Shown: one piece after another, positions 12,201 to 24,800 of the stretch
Layout of the letters: each line of letters starts with the position of its first letter
Numbering within the stretch: the stretch's first letter is position 1
DNA from: Antedon mediterranea
Taxonomy: Eukaryota > Echinodermata > Crinoidea > Comatulida > Antedonidae
NCBI RefSeq assembly: GCF_964355755.1
Contig: NC_092679.1
Location: 20,698,932 to 20,762,931, forward strand
Length of the DNA stretch: 64,000 nucleotides
Direction: 5' to 3'
Translations under genes and position numbers: made by a program
The notes under the pieces: model-generated
The model's input: the letters and a program-made list of their open reading frames with translations, nothing else
Told to the model about the DNA's origin: nothing
Database searches by the model: none

Positions 12201-13267
12201 TTGTTTGCAGTTTCGTTTCTCATTAATATATTCCAAGATCCGTAAGTGTGTTTATATTCTGTGAGGTTGATCAGCTTGTGGAATAAATAATTTTAGTTGA
12301 CAATATGGAACGCTTATCTAAACAATATAAAATTATTGTTTAATTAGCTCTAATTAGGAATATTGTTTTTTCTTGTTGATTTATTGCCTAGTACATAACA
12401 CATGCTTGTAGGGGCAAGTCTAGAAATCACAGACAAAATAAACTGGTAGGCCTACTAGAAACCACAGACAAAATATAAATTATGTATGTATTAAATTGTG
12501 TATTTGTACTGGTAGTGGGAATTTGGATGTAGTTCATCTTGACATATAAATCCGAGGGCAATTATTGAAGAAAATAATACAATAGTATAATATAGTTATG
12601 TGAAATTGGAAATGAAGAGATGGCACCTTTGGGTGGGGCCGGTTGAAACAAGGCAGTCTAACAACAGGAGACTGAGCTTCGGAGATCAAAGGGTTTATCT
12701 GTGGCTGCAACACGATCAGTTCCACGCCCCCAAAATAGACACCGCGCTGCCGAGAATATGTACAGGGTTGATATTTGTCGCAGCCAGACATAAGATCAAA
12801 GGACTGTTACGAGTTCCTATCTTGGCAAGGCGAGCTCAGCGTCATGTTGTTAGATTGCCTTGGTTGAACAGGAATTGCGGTTATAGTGTAGGATCGAGTT
12901 CTATATAAAAAGATTGATTGAGGCCAAACTACCAGCGGTTTTACATTCCCCGCCTAAAACACGATTATACCATTGATTCCCAATAAAATAACTTATTACA
13001 AATTTGTAAAATTTATTCACATAAAATATAAACAATATTTAAATATATTTGAATAACATAACATATACTACATCTAATTTTCTACATCTATCACAATTAA
13101 ATAATTATAAATAAAAATTATACAAGACCATAAGTACTAATTTACTTTACAACAATTAAATATTACATTTAACATAATAAAAGTAGATAAAACAAAACAA
13201 ATATATATTTATAAATGTATTTGTATTAATGTACATATATCTTTAAGATAAAACTTTTATATAATTC
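12200..13267. other. Convergent intergenic region
   Basis: Apart from the family B MITE, this is very AT-rich with no coding signal. The reverse-strand polyadenylation signal for the downstream gene is probably the tttatt at about 13013-13018. Confidence 0.5.
12649..12862 (+). repeat. MITE family B copy 3
   Basis: Begins aaggcagtctaacaacagga and ends tgttgttagattgcctt. It lies in the intergenic space between AP4B1 and the convergent unknown gene, and is the best-preserved of the three. Confidence 0.88.
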
Positions 13268-16200
13268 TCATATTGTAAAATCCATCAAATAAAATATAGA
13301 GATTAAACCGATCCAACAGCTTACCAAATTCGTCACTGCTTTGTTTTCCATATTGTCGATTTCTGGTGAAAAACTGGGGCGATGCTATAAAATAAGTAAT
13401 AGGCATGATGATCTTGTATAGCGCTTAAGCTCTCTACGGTATCAAACTTTTTATGTGACAACAAAGTGTGATGTGCCCATATATGGACATGATCACTACC
13501 ATATTTGGGCATATCCCTACCACATTAGGGCACATCACTTTTTTGTCAAACTAGTTTGATACCATAGACAGAACTTTACATTATTACACCGGCCAATGGA
13601 TCAATTAATAGTGGAGTCTTATATCACGCCATTACAAGACAAGTGAAGTTTACCTATAGCCTGTATACCGATTTTCAATAGTTTATAAGTGTTAATTGAA
13701 TTGTTTGACTTTTAAAAAATATCCTTTTTTTTTGGTCAGTTTATCATATTAAATGGATTATATTGTAAATGGACATTCCTCGCATGAAGTTATAAAATAA
13801 CTCGGAAGAAATGTACAGTATCATTTCAATTCATCCCGCGGTTTCAAAACGATTGGTAGGCCTAAAGTTTTGAAGAAATAATAGTGCCTACCTGATTTGC
13901 TAATATGGTCGTATGGTCTGCACTGTCCATCGCGACTGTACATGCCCTCTGTGTCGAATCAAATACCATACCGTGACCACAGCCCTCCGCGTAGTATGTG
14001 AAACTAGTGACGTGCGCCTTACCATACATGTTTCTGTTCATCTGAAGGGCGCGAGGATTTCTTTTTCGCCTGTACCGGACCACAGGCGGTGAACCCATTT
14101 GCTGTTTTTCAACAAGTCTAAAAAATTGATAACAATATTTGTTTTAAATACCGTGTAACCAGGGAGCAACTCCCTGGTGTAACATTATTTTTGTTTAATA
14201 TACTGTACAGTGTATAACAAGCTACACATTACAAAGGAGGCTACCGGTGAAGTGTTCAATTCAAAGAACGCTATTATCAACAATATGAGCAATATTGAGG
14301 ACATAATAAGTACAAATAGTTAATATAAAAATGCAAATATTTATTTAGATAAATATAAATCGTACCTGTATATTGCCGTGACAGTATACAAAACGCGATC
14401 AGCAGTCAGTGTGACGTGATTGAATTTAGAAATATGCAAATTAGTTTCGTCGTCATAGACGCGATTCAAACTTGAAAGAACTCCTGCCTCCTCGTGAAGC
14501 CTATAGCTGTCGTAATTCCCGCCAACAAACAACTGAAAGTTTGGATCGATGTAGTGGACCTTGCGATGATCAGGCTGCGCTGCTACACATCCCTAACATA
14601 TTCAGTACAAAAGAACATTGTAGTTCCACAATGTAAAGCGATATATTAAGTTTTGTAAAGTCAACCCTCCTAATTTCAAGTGATTTATACTTAAAAGTAA
14701 TGTTTAAGATATACTGAACTAATCGAGGGACTAAGAGCAAGAGGTGAATTTATTACGATAATTTCCGACCAAATGGAGAGGAACAGAAAAGTGTGTAGGG
14801 AAGTTAGGGTGGGTTGGAAGATCATTTATCGCAAAGTACATTATCAGTAGGTCTTATTGCGCTTCAATTTAATTGTCACTTTATTAATTCAGAGTTGCAG
14901 AGCTGAAGGAAGGGATGGAGCCCACCATATTATAGGCCTACTAACGATTGATAACACCTCATTACCATTTTATCGCTTTCTTGACCAAAGCAGGTCAACA
15001 GTAACATCAATTGAAGGTAGTACATTGTACGTAACCATATTGGAGAATACTGGACCTGAAATGAGATGCGGTCACCCTCTGCCACTCTAACCCTCTCTGT
15101 GTATCGTGTACCTACGACAAGAACAACGATTACATTTAGAACATTTTGATGAAAGTTCTGGTGAGACCTATTACGTAATTAATTAGACTTAATCCATACG
15201 AACTTGAAACACCTTATAGTAGAACTCCTTCACTAGTGGGAACTAAGCTTTAATAGATATGTCCGTGAAAAGGGGTTGGCCATAAACGTGCTAAAACAAC
15301 TCACTCTTGTTCATTTCGCAAAGGAGAGGTTGTACTTGATTCATTAATTAAAATGACATTGTAACAAATATACACACAAACATAGTAATGATCTAAAGCT
15401 ATTTCTACACTATCAAACTAGTTTGACAAAAAAAATGTGATGTACCCAAATATGGTAGTGATATGCCCAAATATGGTAGTGATATGAAATCATCATGTCC
15501 ATATATGAGCACATCACATGTTTGTGTCACATAAAGTTTGATAGTGTAGACAGGGCTTAATTGTATCATGATTCAATACAAGAGACTTACCATGTGGGTA
15601 GAACGGAATTGGTTGATGACCACTGTGTATTGCGACGACATTAAGGGTTACTTCGTCGTACCTTTCGTCTGTCAACGTCAGAGCAGACTGCAGAACAAGA
15701 CTGATGGTGACGTTGCACTTGGCTGTGGCATTCCTCTTGCACGTAGAGACGTCTTCGATGTCTGCACATTCGTGGATGGTGAACGTTGCCACAAGATCAC
15801 CTAGAAACATCAAAACATAAATTGATACCTATAATATAAATGTCAAATTTAGAAATAGATTACTCACACTGCCGTTTCATGGAACAGTCGACGACGGCAT
15901 TCCGTTTAATTTAAAAATGCAGCTTAAAAGGTGAAACATGGATTCTCGACTGCATGTAATAAAAGTTATTGTCTTATCACATCAATATATTTACTGAACC
16001 ATGTTATATGGTAAATGTGAGATTAGGGAAACATTGGGTACAAAATATGTAACTGTTCTTTAACATGAGTTGTCTTATCATAGTTGAAATTTATACATTA
16101 TTGGAAAGAGAGAATGTGTTGACAGTGTGTGGAAAAAGAAGACCACAACTAAGCTTGGTTTCCACTAAGACGCAACGCAAAGCTATCATAAGAGCGATAG

Positions 16201-18376
16201 ATTATTCCAACTTATGATTGGTCAATTCGCTTACGTCTTTGCGTTGCGTTCTAGTAGGAACCAAGCTTGAAACATAATCTGTTACCTAAGTACGTCTTCT
16301 TTTCATGGCTCTGAATATCATTTAGCTGCAAAACAATTTTAGAGTACCAACTTTGAAGACACTTCCCGTGATCTGCATGAACGCACAAAGGTGATATCTG
16401 CAACTTATTTCTTGGTTCTTTTATCACCGCTAGCAATTGATGTCCATCGTCTTCTGCAGGTGTATATCCAAGACTAGCCTCTTCATAAATCAAGATATGA
16501 TTGGTTAACGGAGAAACTGTGCTGAATTTTATATCAACGGTCATCTGGTCCACAACCGGCATGAGTGTTCTATCAACTGGCGTGGAAACGATTGCGGAAT
16601 CCAGATACACTCTTGGACCTTGTACAACCGGCAGCGTAGGTGACAAATCTGTTGCAAATACTGTGTTAACTATGGCGTTCCTGCACAGTCTCCAGATAAG
16701 TACAACGTGGGTTTGAACGTACGAGACGGCTTGGGTACGGTGGTGAATGGGCTTTGGACGAACGTTCGTTAAGTATAACGTTGCTCTGTACTCTATCTCA
16801 GATTTGGTGACGTCAGTGGTGGTCCAAGCAGACGATCCATCTGATCTCATACAATCCATTAGAGCTCTTGCACTGCCTTTATGAATGAGCTTATTTCTTC
16901 TGAATAAAAACTCTGAAGAACCGGAAAATCATCAAATTGAATAAAAGTAAAAACACATTTCTATAATAAGTATGATAATAAAATAAAAATCAATGTAAGT
17001 TATCTTGGCTGGTGCTTATATTTGTTACACAATCAAGAATGGTATATTCAACATTTATCATTTTTCGAAATATGTTCGAAATAATAATGTAATCGAATCG
17101 GAGCATGTGCAATCAATTTGTATGTAATTATCATTACGTATATTTTTCATTTTTTATGACGTCAATACGGAGGTTACCTCTTTTAGTGTTATTTTCTATA
17201 GACCCTATACTACTGGTGTTGAATAGTCTGGAATTAGACGGTGGCGTAATCACGTTGTAGTTGTCGGTGAAGTAAGCTGGATACCTCGAATCTGTAAATA
17301 CGTTACTGCACGATCCCGTCCTTGATGACGTCAGTGTTCCTATATTATGATTTATATTATCGGTTTAATTTATTCAGGAGCAACGTTTAGTTTTAAACTA
17401 GTTAAACTAACTAAGGATACGTCTACACTATCAAACTAGTTTGACAAAAAAATTGTGATGTGCCCAAATATTGTGATATGACATCATCATGTCCATATAT
17501 GGGCATCTAAAGTTTCAGAGTGCAGACAGAGCTTAATACGGTAAGCAGTGCAGAGAGTTAATTATGCGGAGATCATGCGCAATAAACGAATGATGACGTA
17601 TGAATTGTAGATGACGTATGAATTGTAGATGACGTAATGATTATGTTAATAAGCATACAATACATGCTGTCAAAATGCCACGAAAGACTAAAATGTGTAT
17701 TAACATGTAAAACGTAACATACCGTCCTTATCAACAGCAGAAAGACCGTTAAATGTAAATGGTTGAAAGTCGACCAACCAGAATTCTTTAACACGAACTA
17801 CGTCATCGATCAATATCGACAGTGATAGTAACCCATTTTCAATTTCAAATTCATCTGTGTATATTAAACATTTTTAATTACATTATATAACTTAATATCG
17901 TTGCGTCAATTAAAATTCGTTATGTCTAGAGATACAGTTTCTATACTTCTTCACAATACCGTACCTTTAGCAACCAGCGAAAAAGATAAACGGTACCGTG
18001 TCCCTAGCCACGGCGATTAAAAATAGCACACGCTAACGAAGGCACACTACACCAGTACACCTTTTTAATTTGAATTCAGTGCTGCTGAGTTTAATATAAA
18101 AAACACTCTAATAATGTAGGCTTAAGGTTTGATAATTATTAATAGCAATCATACTAACTTTACATTTGTACCGTGGGCCACTCTCGAATACAAATTCAAT
18201 TTGTCCTCTTAATTTTACTTACCTACAACGGCCATACCCATTTTCTCAAACCTATCATCGGTAAAAGTATTCGAAACGTCCACTCCAAATTGTAAATCAC
18301 ATTTTGATTCAGGAATAATACAGTTAAAAACAAACAAAAATACATATAAAAACTGATTTAAAATTACTATACACAT
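13268..18376 (-). CDS. Unrecognised secreted or surface-anchored protein
   Basis: Eight exons on the minus strand: 18223-18376, 17723-17854, 17178-17291, 16286-16912, 15591-15800, 14366-14592, 13892-14117, 13268-13384. All junctions close in phase except exon 5 to 6 (phase 1 into phase 0), where a small exon or a different splice site is missing from my model. The product is about 600 residues. Residues 1-25 (MCIVILNQFLYVFLFVFNC) form a strong signal peptide. The body has spaced cysteines (CKRNATAKC, SPLCVHADHGKC, EGCGHGMVFDSTQRAC) and N-glycosylation sequons. A short hydrophobic tail (LVSCWIGLISIFYLMDF) just before the stop suggests a GPI-anchor signal or terminal membrane helix. YRRKRNPR in exon 7 resembles a furin-type site. 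I do not recognise the family. It is transcribed in the same direction as the NXPE gene upstream. Confidence 0.65.
13427..13577 (+). repeat. MITE family A copy 5
   Basis: Diverged ends (ttaagctctctacggtatc, gataccatagacagaacttt). The mutations are matched on both arms (ggtatc / gatacc). It lies in the last intron of the unknown gene. Confidence 0.85.
15396..15560 (+). repeat. MITE family A copy 6
   Basis: Runs from aaagctatttctacactatc to gatagtgtagacagggctta, with the internal catatggtagtgata segment repeated. It ends 31 bp from the exon 5 donor of the unknown gene (minus strand). Confidence 0.85.
16150..16268. repeat. Inverted-repeat MITE, family D
   Basis: aagcttggtttccactaaga (continuing cgcaacgcaaag) faces ctttgcgttgcgttctagta (continuing ggaaccaagctt): arms of ~32 bp with two or three mismatches. 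It lies in an intron of the unknown gene about 16 bp past the exon 4 donor. Related ends (tagtgggaaccaagctt) recur near 46305 and 46400. Confidence 0.85.
17412..17536 (+). repeat. MITE family A copy 7
   Basis: Begins gatacgtctacactatcaaac and ends agtgcagacagagctta; the right arm is more diverged than the left. In intron 2 of the unknown gene. Confidence 0.82.
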
Positions 18377-18539
18377 AGTTGTATCTTTACATTTAAAATT
18401 GCGTCTTGCTTATATGAAGCGTGTAAGCTAATTAGTTTTTTTTTTGTTCGTTTGGTCTGTAAGATTATCACGTGTATGCAAATTCAGGTTAATTTATATG
18501 CAAATGGTATGTTTTGTTGTACTACCTGTTTAAGTTTTG

Positions 18540-18665
18540 ACTTAATATTAGTAAAAAGAATAATATTTTGGCACATATGGCGTGTCATACGTATACTACT
18601 TGAACTTTTATTTTCAGACAAAAATCGAAAAGACAATAAATACAGACTTGGAGCAAGTTATACCT
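18540..18665 (+). repeat. Second copy of the 5540 dispersed repeat
   Basis: This copy lies between the unknown secreted gene and the NXPE gene and shares ttagtaaaaagaataatattttggcacat and cagacttggagcaagt with the AP4B1 intron 2 copy. Confidence 0.6.
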
Positions 18666-18834
18666 GTACATGCATACATGTACATACATACAGTGTTTCA
18701 TATAAAATAGGCGAAGTTAACGGTTAGGGTCTATGATACAGGCGTCACATATGTTTCATGTAATCTTGTATCTAGGACTTGCCTATGTTACTGGACGAAA
18801 TTAGATACAGTAACGATAATCGGCCACACGCATG

Positions 18835-21800
18835 TCATCGACATATATGACACCCAAATAATAGATTCATTTCTTGACGAATCACATCACGCGGCATATG
18901 TAACTTATTTGGCGTATAAAATGATAAGTTCATGTCCCAGACATCTAGAAAGACTGCACCCGATCCCTCAAAAACCTTATATAAAAGTATATTATATTCA
19001 CTAAATATATAATCATTTCCGAACATGTAAAAATATATGCTTTTATGATTGCGAGGGTGGGATCCCTTTACGGCGACAGTTGCCTCAGGGCACCGTTTTA
19101 GAAAATCTACGACGGCGTGTTTGATTCCGTAAAGACGGTCGAGGTAGCTTTGCTCTGTCCATTGGCCGTAATGCGCCCAAGGGCCGACTACTATGACACG
19201 GTTACAGTCCGACATTTCTCTGATAAGGTCGCCTTCAAACTGCATGTTTGCGAATGGGATGATACGTTGTTCTGAAAGGATGCAAAGTGGATGGAAATTA
19301 AAAGTGATATCAATGTCATAGTCCTCTACACGATGAAACATCTGAAGAGCGTTTTCATATCTGTCGCCGTTGTATATATTAACAAGTTCATGAAACCACT
19401 GTCGAAAAGTTGAATCACCCAACAAGGATATGTTTGTGTGCCGCATACAGGATTTTAAATCTTGGTTGATATTTTTAAACGAGTTGTTGCATTGATATGA
19501 TTTCCATTCGTTGTTCATCCAAACCCCATCAGACTGCACGTCTTCAGAATCAATAACGCGCTCTTGCATCGTTTCGTGTCCTGGATCTGAAACAGTCAAC
19601 ATGATTTTATATTAGTTTCGAAATATTAGCATTGCCTATTCAACTATTATAACGAACGTCGCACATTTGAAATATTATAGGTGTATTGTCCACCAAAAAA
19701 TGAAGATTAATAAAATCAGACTTTGAATATGCCATTTTATAGTTTTAATAGAATAGAAATAGAAAAAACTATCGAAAAAAATAATGATTTTACTTATAAA
19801 ATTAAAAAATAGACGGTTAAATTCAATTAAAAACCCATTGGCAGCCAATTTGCTTTAAATTACTGGGTTTTTTTTCAGATAGATAATTTTGTTTTCGATA
19901 AAAATTTTGGTCAAAGTGATTAACTATTATGCGACATTAAAATGGAATTTCAACAATTTTTTTAATGATTTTTTCAGGTGACAATAGGCCTATATCTTTT
20001 ATTTTTTATAGAAAAAAGAACACTAATACATCTGATTGAACGTACCTCCTAAATATATTTCATAATCTTTGACTACATAAAACTCCAGATTTTTTCTAAA
20101 AAATGTAACAAAAACTTATTATTATTTTGGTGGATTAAACATTGTGTTGTATTGTGGATATGGCTGACTGGATAAATACAATTGAGCAGATTATTGGATG
20201 TATCCATAAGATCAATAAATAAGAGAATTATATAAATGTGCATATATACATATATTATTATATTTATAGAACTATAATAAAAGTGGGACGAACCCACACA
20301 AGACAAAAAAAAAGATGTATCCATAAGATTCCGGGTTCGAATCTTGGTTAGGGCGACTTTTGTGTTTAAGTTCTTCCTAATTTTCACCATTTAAAAACTA
20401 TAAATGTATCACTGGGCTGTTTGGAATTTCTCCTATATACTTTCAAATATCATATATACAGTACCTAGGCCTATATATAAATAAGAAATCCTGTGACGTT
20501 TTGCATAGGTTAAATTAAAAAACGTATAAGGTCTTTTGTATATTGGATAATTATGTAGGCCCAGATATAGGCTACTATTTAAACAAAAGTAAGAATTGCA
20601 ATATGAATATTAACGAATATTAATATTTTCATGAGAATAAATAAACCATTATATTATTACCCTTTGAATAGTTCAGTATTGTTTCCTAACAAAAGATTTG
20701 CTTCGTTTAGAATGTCTTCACCAGAACCACGGTATGAAACTAAATTATTACATAAACAAGTTTTCGGTTTTTCACAGGTTAACGTTGTGTTACCAAGCGC
20801 TTCGACATTTGTATATAAACACACATTATAAATATTCTCTCTATTACTATGTTTTTCTATGTAACATAACGTATATTCTTCAGAATCTGTGTTACATTCG
20901 TAAATTCCGCTCCAAAATATCCTCTTTTCTTTTTTCCACATCTTTTCCCGTATCCACGTTACTGTATCAGAATGATGTACTCTTAAGATAGAGAGGTTAG
21001 CTGGGCCAGCCCACGCATGCGCAAAATGAAACGAGTATGTGCCATTGTCGTGGTCTATCACTTTACCCGCGGTGCTAAAATTTATGTTATCAACATTCAC
21101 GCTACTTAAAGTTGGATAAAAGAAGTCTCCTCCGTCCGAATATTTAATTATTTTCTCAGAAACGTAAGTGTCTAGTCGGATTGATATAACATTTCCAGAT
21201 TGCAAAGACTTTTTTAAATACGATACATAAAATAATTCGTTTTCCAGTGTTTGGAATATTCCTGTTCTTTCGTCGTCTGATTCAAAACAATTTACAGTTG
21301 ATCTTGTCTGATTGTCTTCTAGTTTCCACTCAGTACAGTTTTCTATCCACGTTGAATAAATTAGGTTTTCATCCGGGACATACACGTATGATCTAAATAT
21401 AGAGTATTTAGTTTTCTACAAAATAAAAGCAAATTAAGTGAAAGTTTACCGACAGAACTTAGAAATAACAGTTATTCTTCCTGGTATGTTTGCTAAATAC
21501 AACTAAACGAAAAATATACATGTATATATATATATATATAAATCAAAGAGCTGCATAGGCAGGATATAGAAAAAAATCAAGATCAAATAAGTTAAAACTG
21601 CCTCAATATAGATTTATTTTAACGACATGTTTCGGGCATAGCCCATCATCAGGTGAAAAGAATTGTAACAAAGGATAACATATATAAGTCACAAAATTAA
21701 AGATGTTAACAAACAAAAGGCATAGTTATAAAGGCACGCCTCCAAAAGCTATGGTGTACAAAGCAGGAATGGTTGCTTATAAAGCAGGAAATTTAAAACA

Positions 21801-24800
21801 AAGACAAAAGCTTCAAGTGTAAATAATTGTTAATATGTGTACAGCCACATCAAAACCAGGCGCTTGTCGCTAGATAGGGATTTGTGTAAAATGCATTTGA
21901 ATGTGTGAAACTCATATTTTGACCATTTTGTTTTTTTACCATTATCTGATAGGAAATTTACCGTAGATTTCAAAAATATATATCTTATTAACTAATTCAA
22001 ATGGAAAGGTGGTAAAAATTACATAAATCTGAGCCTCTATCCTCGTGTTTCGATTGAAAGAACGTGGTAATTCGTTATAAAAAAGCAGTTATTTTTGTCA
22101 TTCCTACGCCGTAATTTTGTAGATAACCCCTGAAAGCTTGGTATCATTCGATAGGTATTTTGTTCATGAATCTAAAAATAAATGAGTGATGTCACAGATT
22201 GTACGATATAGACCAATAAAAACCGATTTTATAGAACCCTTTAGTGTAAACAAAAACGGCCTTGTTGCTACGAACACGCTGAAAGAAGCGATGTGATTGG
22301 TTTAATTTTGTCACATGACCCATCCAGCATGGAAAATTCCAGGTCAACAAAATCTTATCGCTAGTACACGCTTGTCGAGAAAAATATATTTTTTATAGTT
22401 CATCTAAGTACTGTACACAGTAATACTAAAGTGACGTGTACTGACTCAGACTTGATAACAATAAGTTATAACATACTAAAGTAAAGGGCCTAGCTAAGTT
22501 ATTTATCGTAAGAGTTGATATTAGCAATGTAACTCTCAATCCACTGGCACTAGGCCTAGGCCTAGCTAGGTTCAGTAGGCTAGACCTGGCTCTACTAGCC
22601 TAGGCCTAGTACTATAAGCCTAGACTAGGCGGAGATCCGCCTAGGCCTACTACTACGCTGGGCTACTAGCCTAGATAGGCTGCATGGCATAGTAGGCCTA
22701 GCTAGCTAGTAATAATAATAGTAATAACAACAACAAGGCCTAGCCCAATTAAAATAAGATAGAGTTTTCCTCTCTATAGTATAATAAGCCGGGTCCTCCT
22801 GGAAGGCTTTACTTTACTTACTAGGCCTACTGCTGGGCTATTTTATTTATTTCAATTTGGTTAAATTTCATTATGCTTAAAAATTGCCAATGATGGGTTG
22901 GGTGTGTGGGGAGTGTGTGCAAAACATAAACCGTAAAAACCAGTACAATACAAATCCCTCACAAATAAAATACTGGTACCTTGGCTAAATTTCACGTTAT
23001 TCATCATGTTTAAAAACATTGTTCAAGCTAACAGGTGTGTCTATCTGTCATGATCAGACCAGGTGCTGGTTCAACAATAGACGTATTACATAACATTAAC
23101 AACAGTAAAATCCAGTACAATACAAATCCCTCACAAATAAAATACTGGTACCTTGGCTAAATTTCACGTTATTCATCATGCTTAAAAACATTGTTCAAGC
23201 TAACGGGTGTAGCTATCTGTTATGGTGCTGGTTCAACAATAGAATACATAACATTTTTTGAAGGTTTGCATGGCGAAATCAAATGTTGATATAAAGTTTG
23301 CGGTACACCACGTATATTAAGTCTGAAAAGAACTGTTGAGTTTCTCTTACATACATAACATTAACACTAAAAACCAGTACAATACAAATCACTCACAAAT
23401 AAAATACTGGTAATTGAATTTTGCCGACCAGAAACGAGGGACATTGTGTGCCCTGCGCCATTTTGAACAAAAAGCAGATAAAATAAAGTAAAAAGAGAAA
23501 TAAAATTGAATAAAGTTCATTAATAAAATGTTTGCTGTTTTTTTAAAATTTGTTTAGAACTAATAATAAGCTAAGGCAATCTTCCTGAATACCTACTAGT
23601 AGGCCTACTGTTTTATTCTTACACTACACTATTATAAATGAATTTGACAGATTTTACGTAAATTAGTGGTACTTTGTAATCGTCATAATTAACTATGATA
23701 ACCACCTCGGATTTTGATGATATTTTCATGAATATCAGAAAACACTATATTGAATAAGTGTGCCAAATTTCAGAATGATTGTTTATCTAGAAAGTAGTGT
23801 TGCTAAGGTGTTAATTGTTCAAACTGTAACAGCATGGGGCAACTTCCTGCCTGATTTGTCATTAAACTTTGACTGTTAATTACTCAGTAATTACAAATAA
23901 ATTGTTGTATAAATGCTATATACATTTATTGCCATAACTCTGGGAATATTTGCTTGATTTAAATGATCCAAACACCATTTTGAAGGATATATTGTGAGGA
24001 ATACCATTATAGTATCAACTAAAAAAATATATATTTCACCAAGTGCCTGGTTTTGATGTGGCTGTACACATATGTGAATGTCTCTGGCAAAATTAATGTT
24101 TAAAGGATCTAAATTGTACATTTATGCCGGTAGGGGCAAGAGTGCCAAGCTTTACAATTATTCTTTCTTCTATAATTCTACGAGATGTCTCAGAACCATT
24201 ACATACTTTAACACCAGAAATAGTAATATCCGAAAGGGAATGCTCATTATTACAAAAATGGGTGGCTACAGGTAATCCGGGAGTTTATATATATATATAT
24301 TTTGTAAACAAATAATTATATAGATACAAAATATAGTGTAAAATTATAAATATTTTAACAATAAGATATTTATAATTTTCGTCACTATATTTCAAGTCTT
24401 GAATGAATAGTATACAACACAACATAGCCTTGATAAGTCAATCAAGACAATTATAGAAAAGAGCTAGTGTGATATTAGTGAACAAAACAATGATAAATAA
24501 CACAAACAGTATACACAGGGCAGTTAATTTATATATGAAAATTGTAATATATTAAAATTCGTTTGTTATTTAAAGATTCCCATATAGGTTCATTATCTCT
24601 TTTGTTTTTCTCAATATTGTTACTATCGAAAATCACTTGCACTGATGAAGTGTTGCCAGAAAGCTCTTTTTGTATCGCTTTAATTTAGCTTTTTGCTTTT
24701 TTAAAATGTTGTAACTCTATTGAGATCCAGCCACTGATACCCACAGCATTGTCATTTTTTCAGTGCTTTGCCTTTGAATTTATATACTTACATATAGACA

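Larger units (their letters stand above)
21833..24074. mobile_element. 2.24-kb terminal-inverted-repeat element
   Basis: atatgtgtacagccacatca (continuing aaaccaggcgcttg) at 21833 faces the reverse complement caagtgcctggttttgatgt (continuing ggctgtacacatat) ending at 24074: arms of ~34 bp with one mismatch. No transposase frame is visible, so this would be a non-autonomous DNA element. It fills most of NXPE intron 1 and contains its own tandem repeats and a TAGGCCTA cluster. Confidence 0.65.

Noticed and set aside
14966-15055. Extra exon for the unknown secreted gene
   Set aside because: Splice signals look good and one frame reads GPVFSNMVTYNVLPSIDVTV, but that frame hits a stop before the donor, and its 90-nt length does not repair the phase problem.
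20073-20390. 105-codon minus-strand open frame as an NXPE exon
   Set aside because: Only its last 23 nt region overlaps the true 50-nt exon (20046-20095), and the splice acceptor at 20096 excludes the rest.
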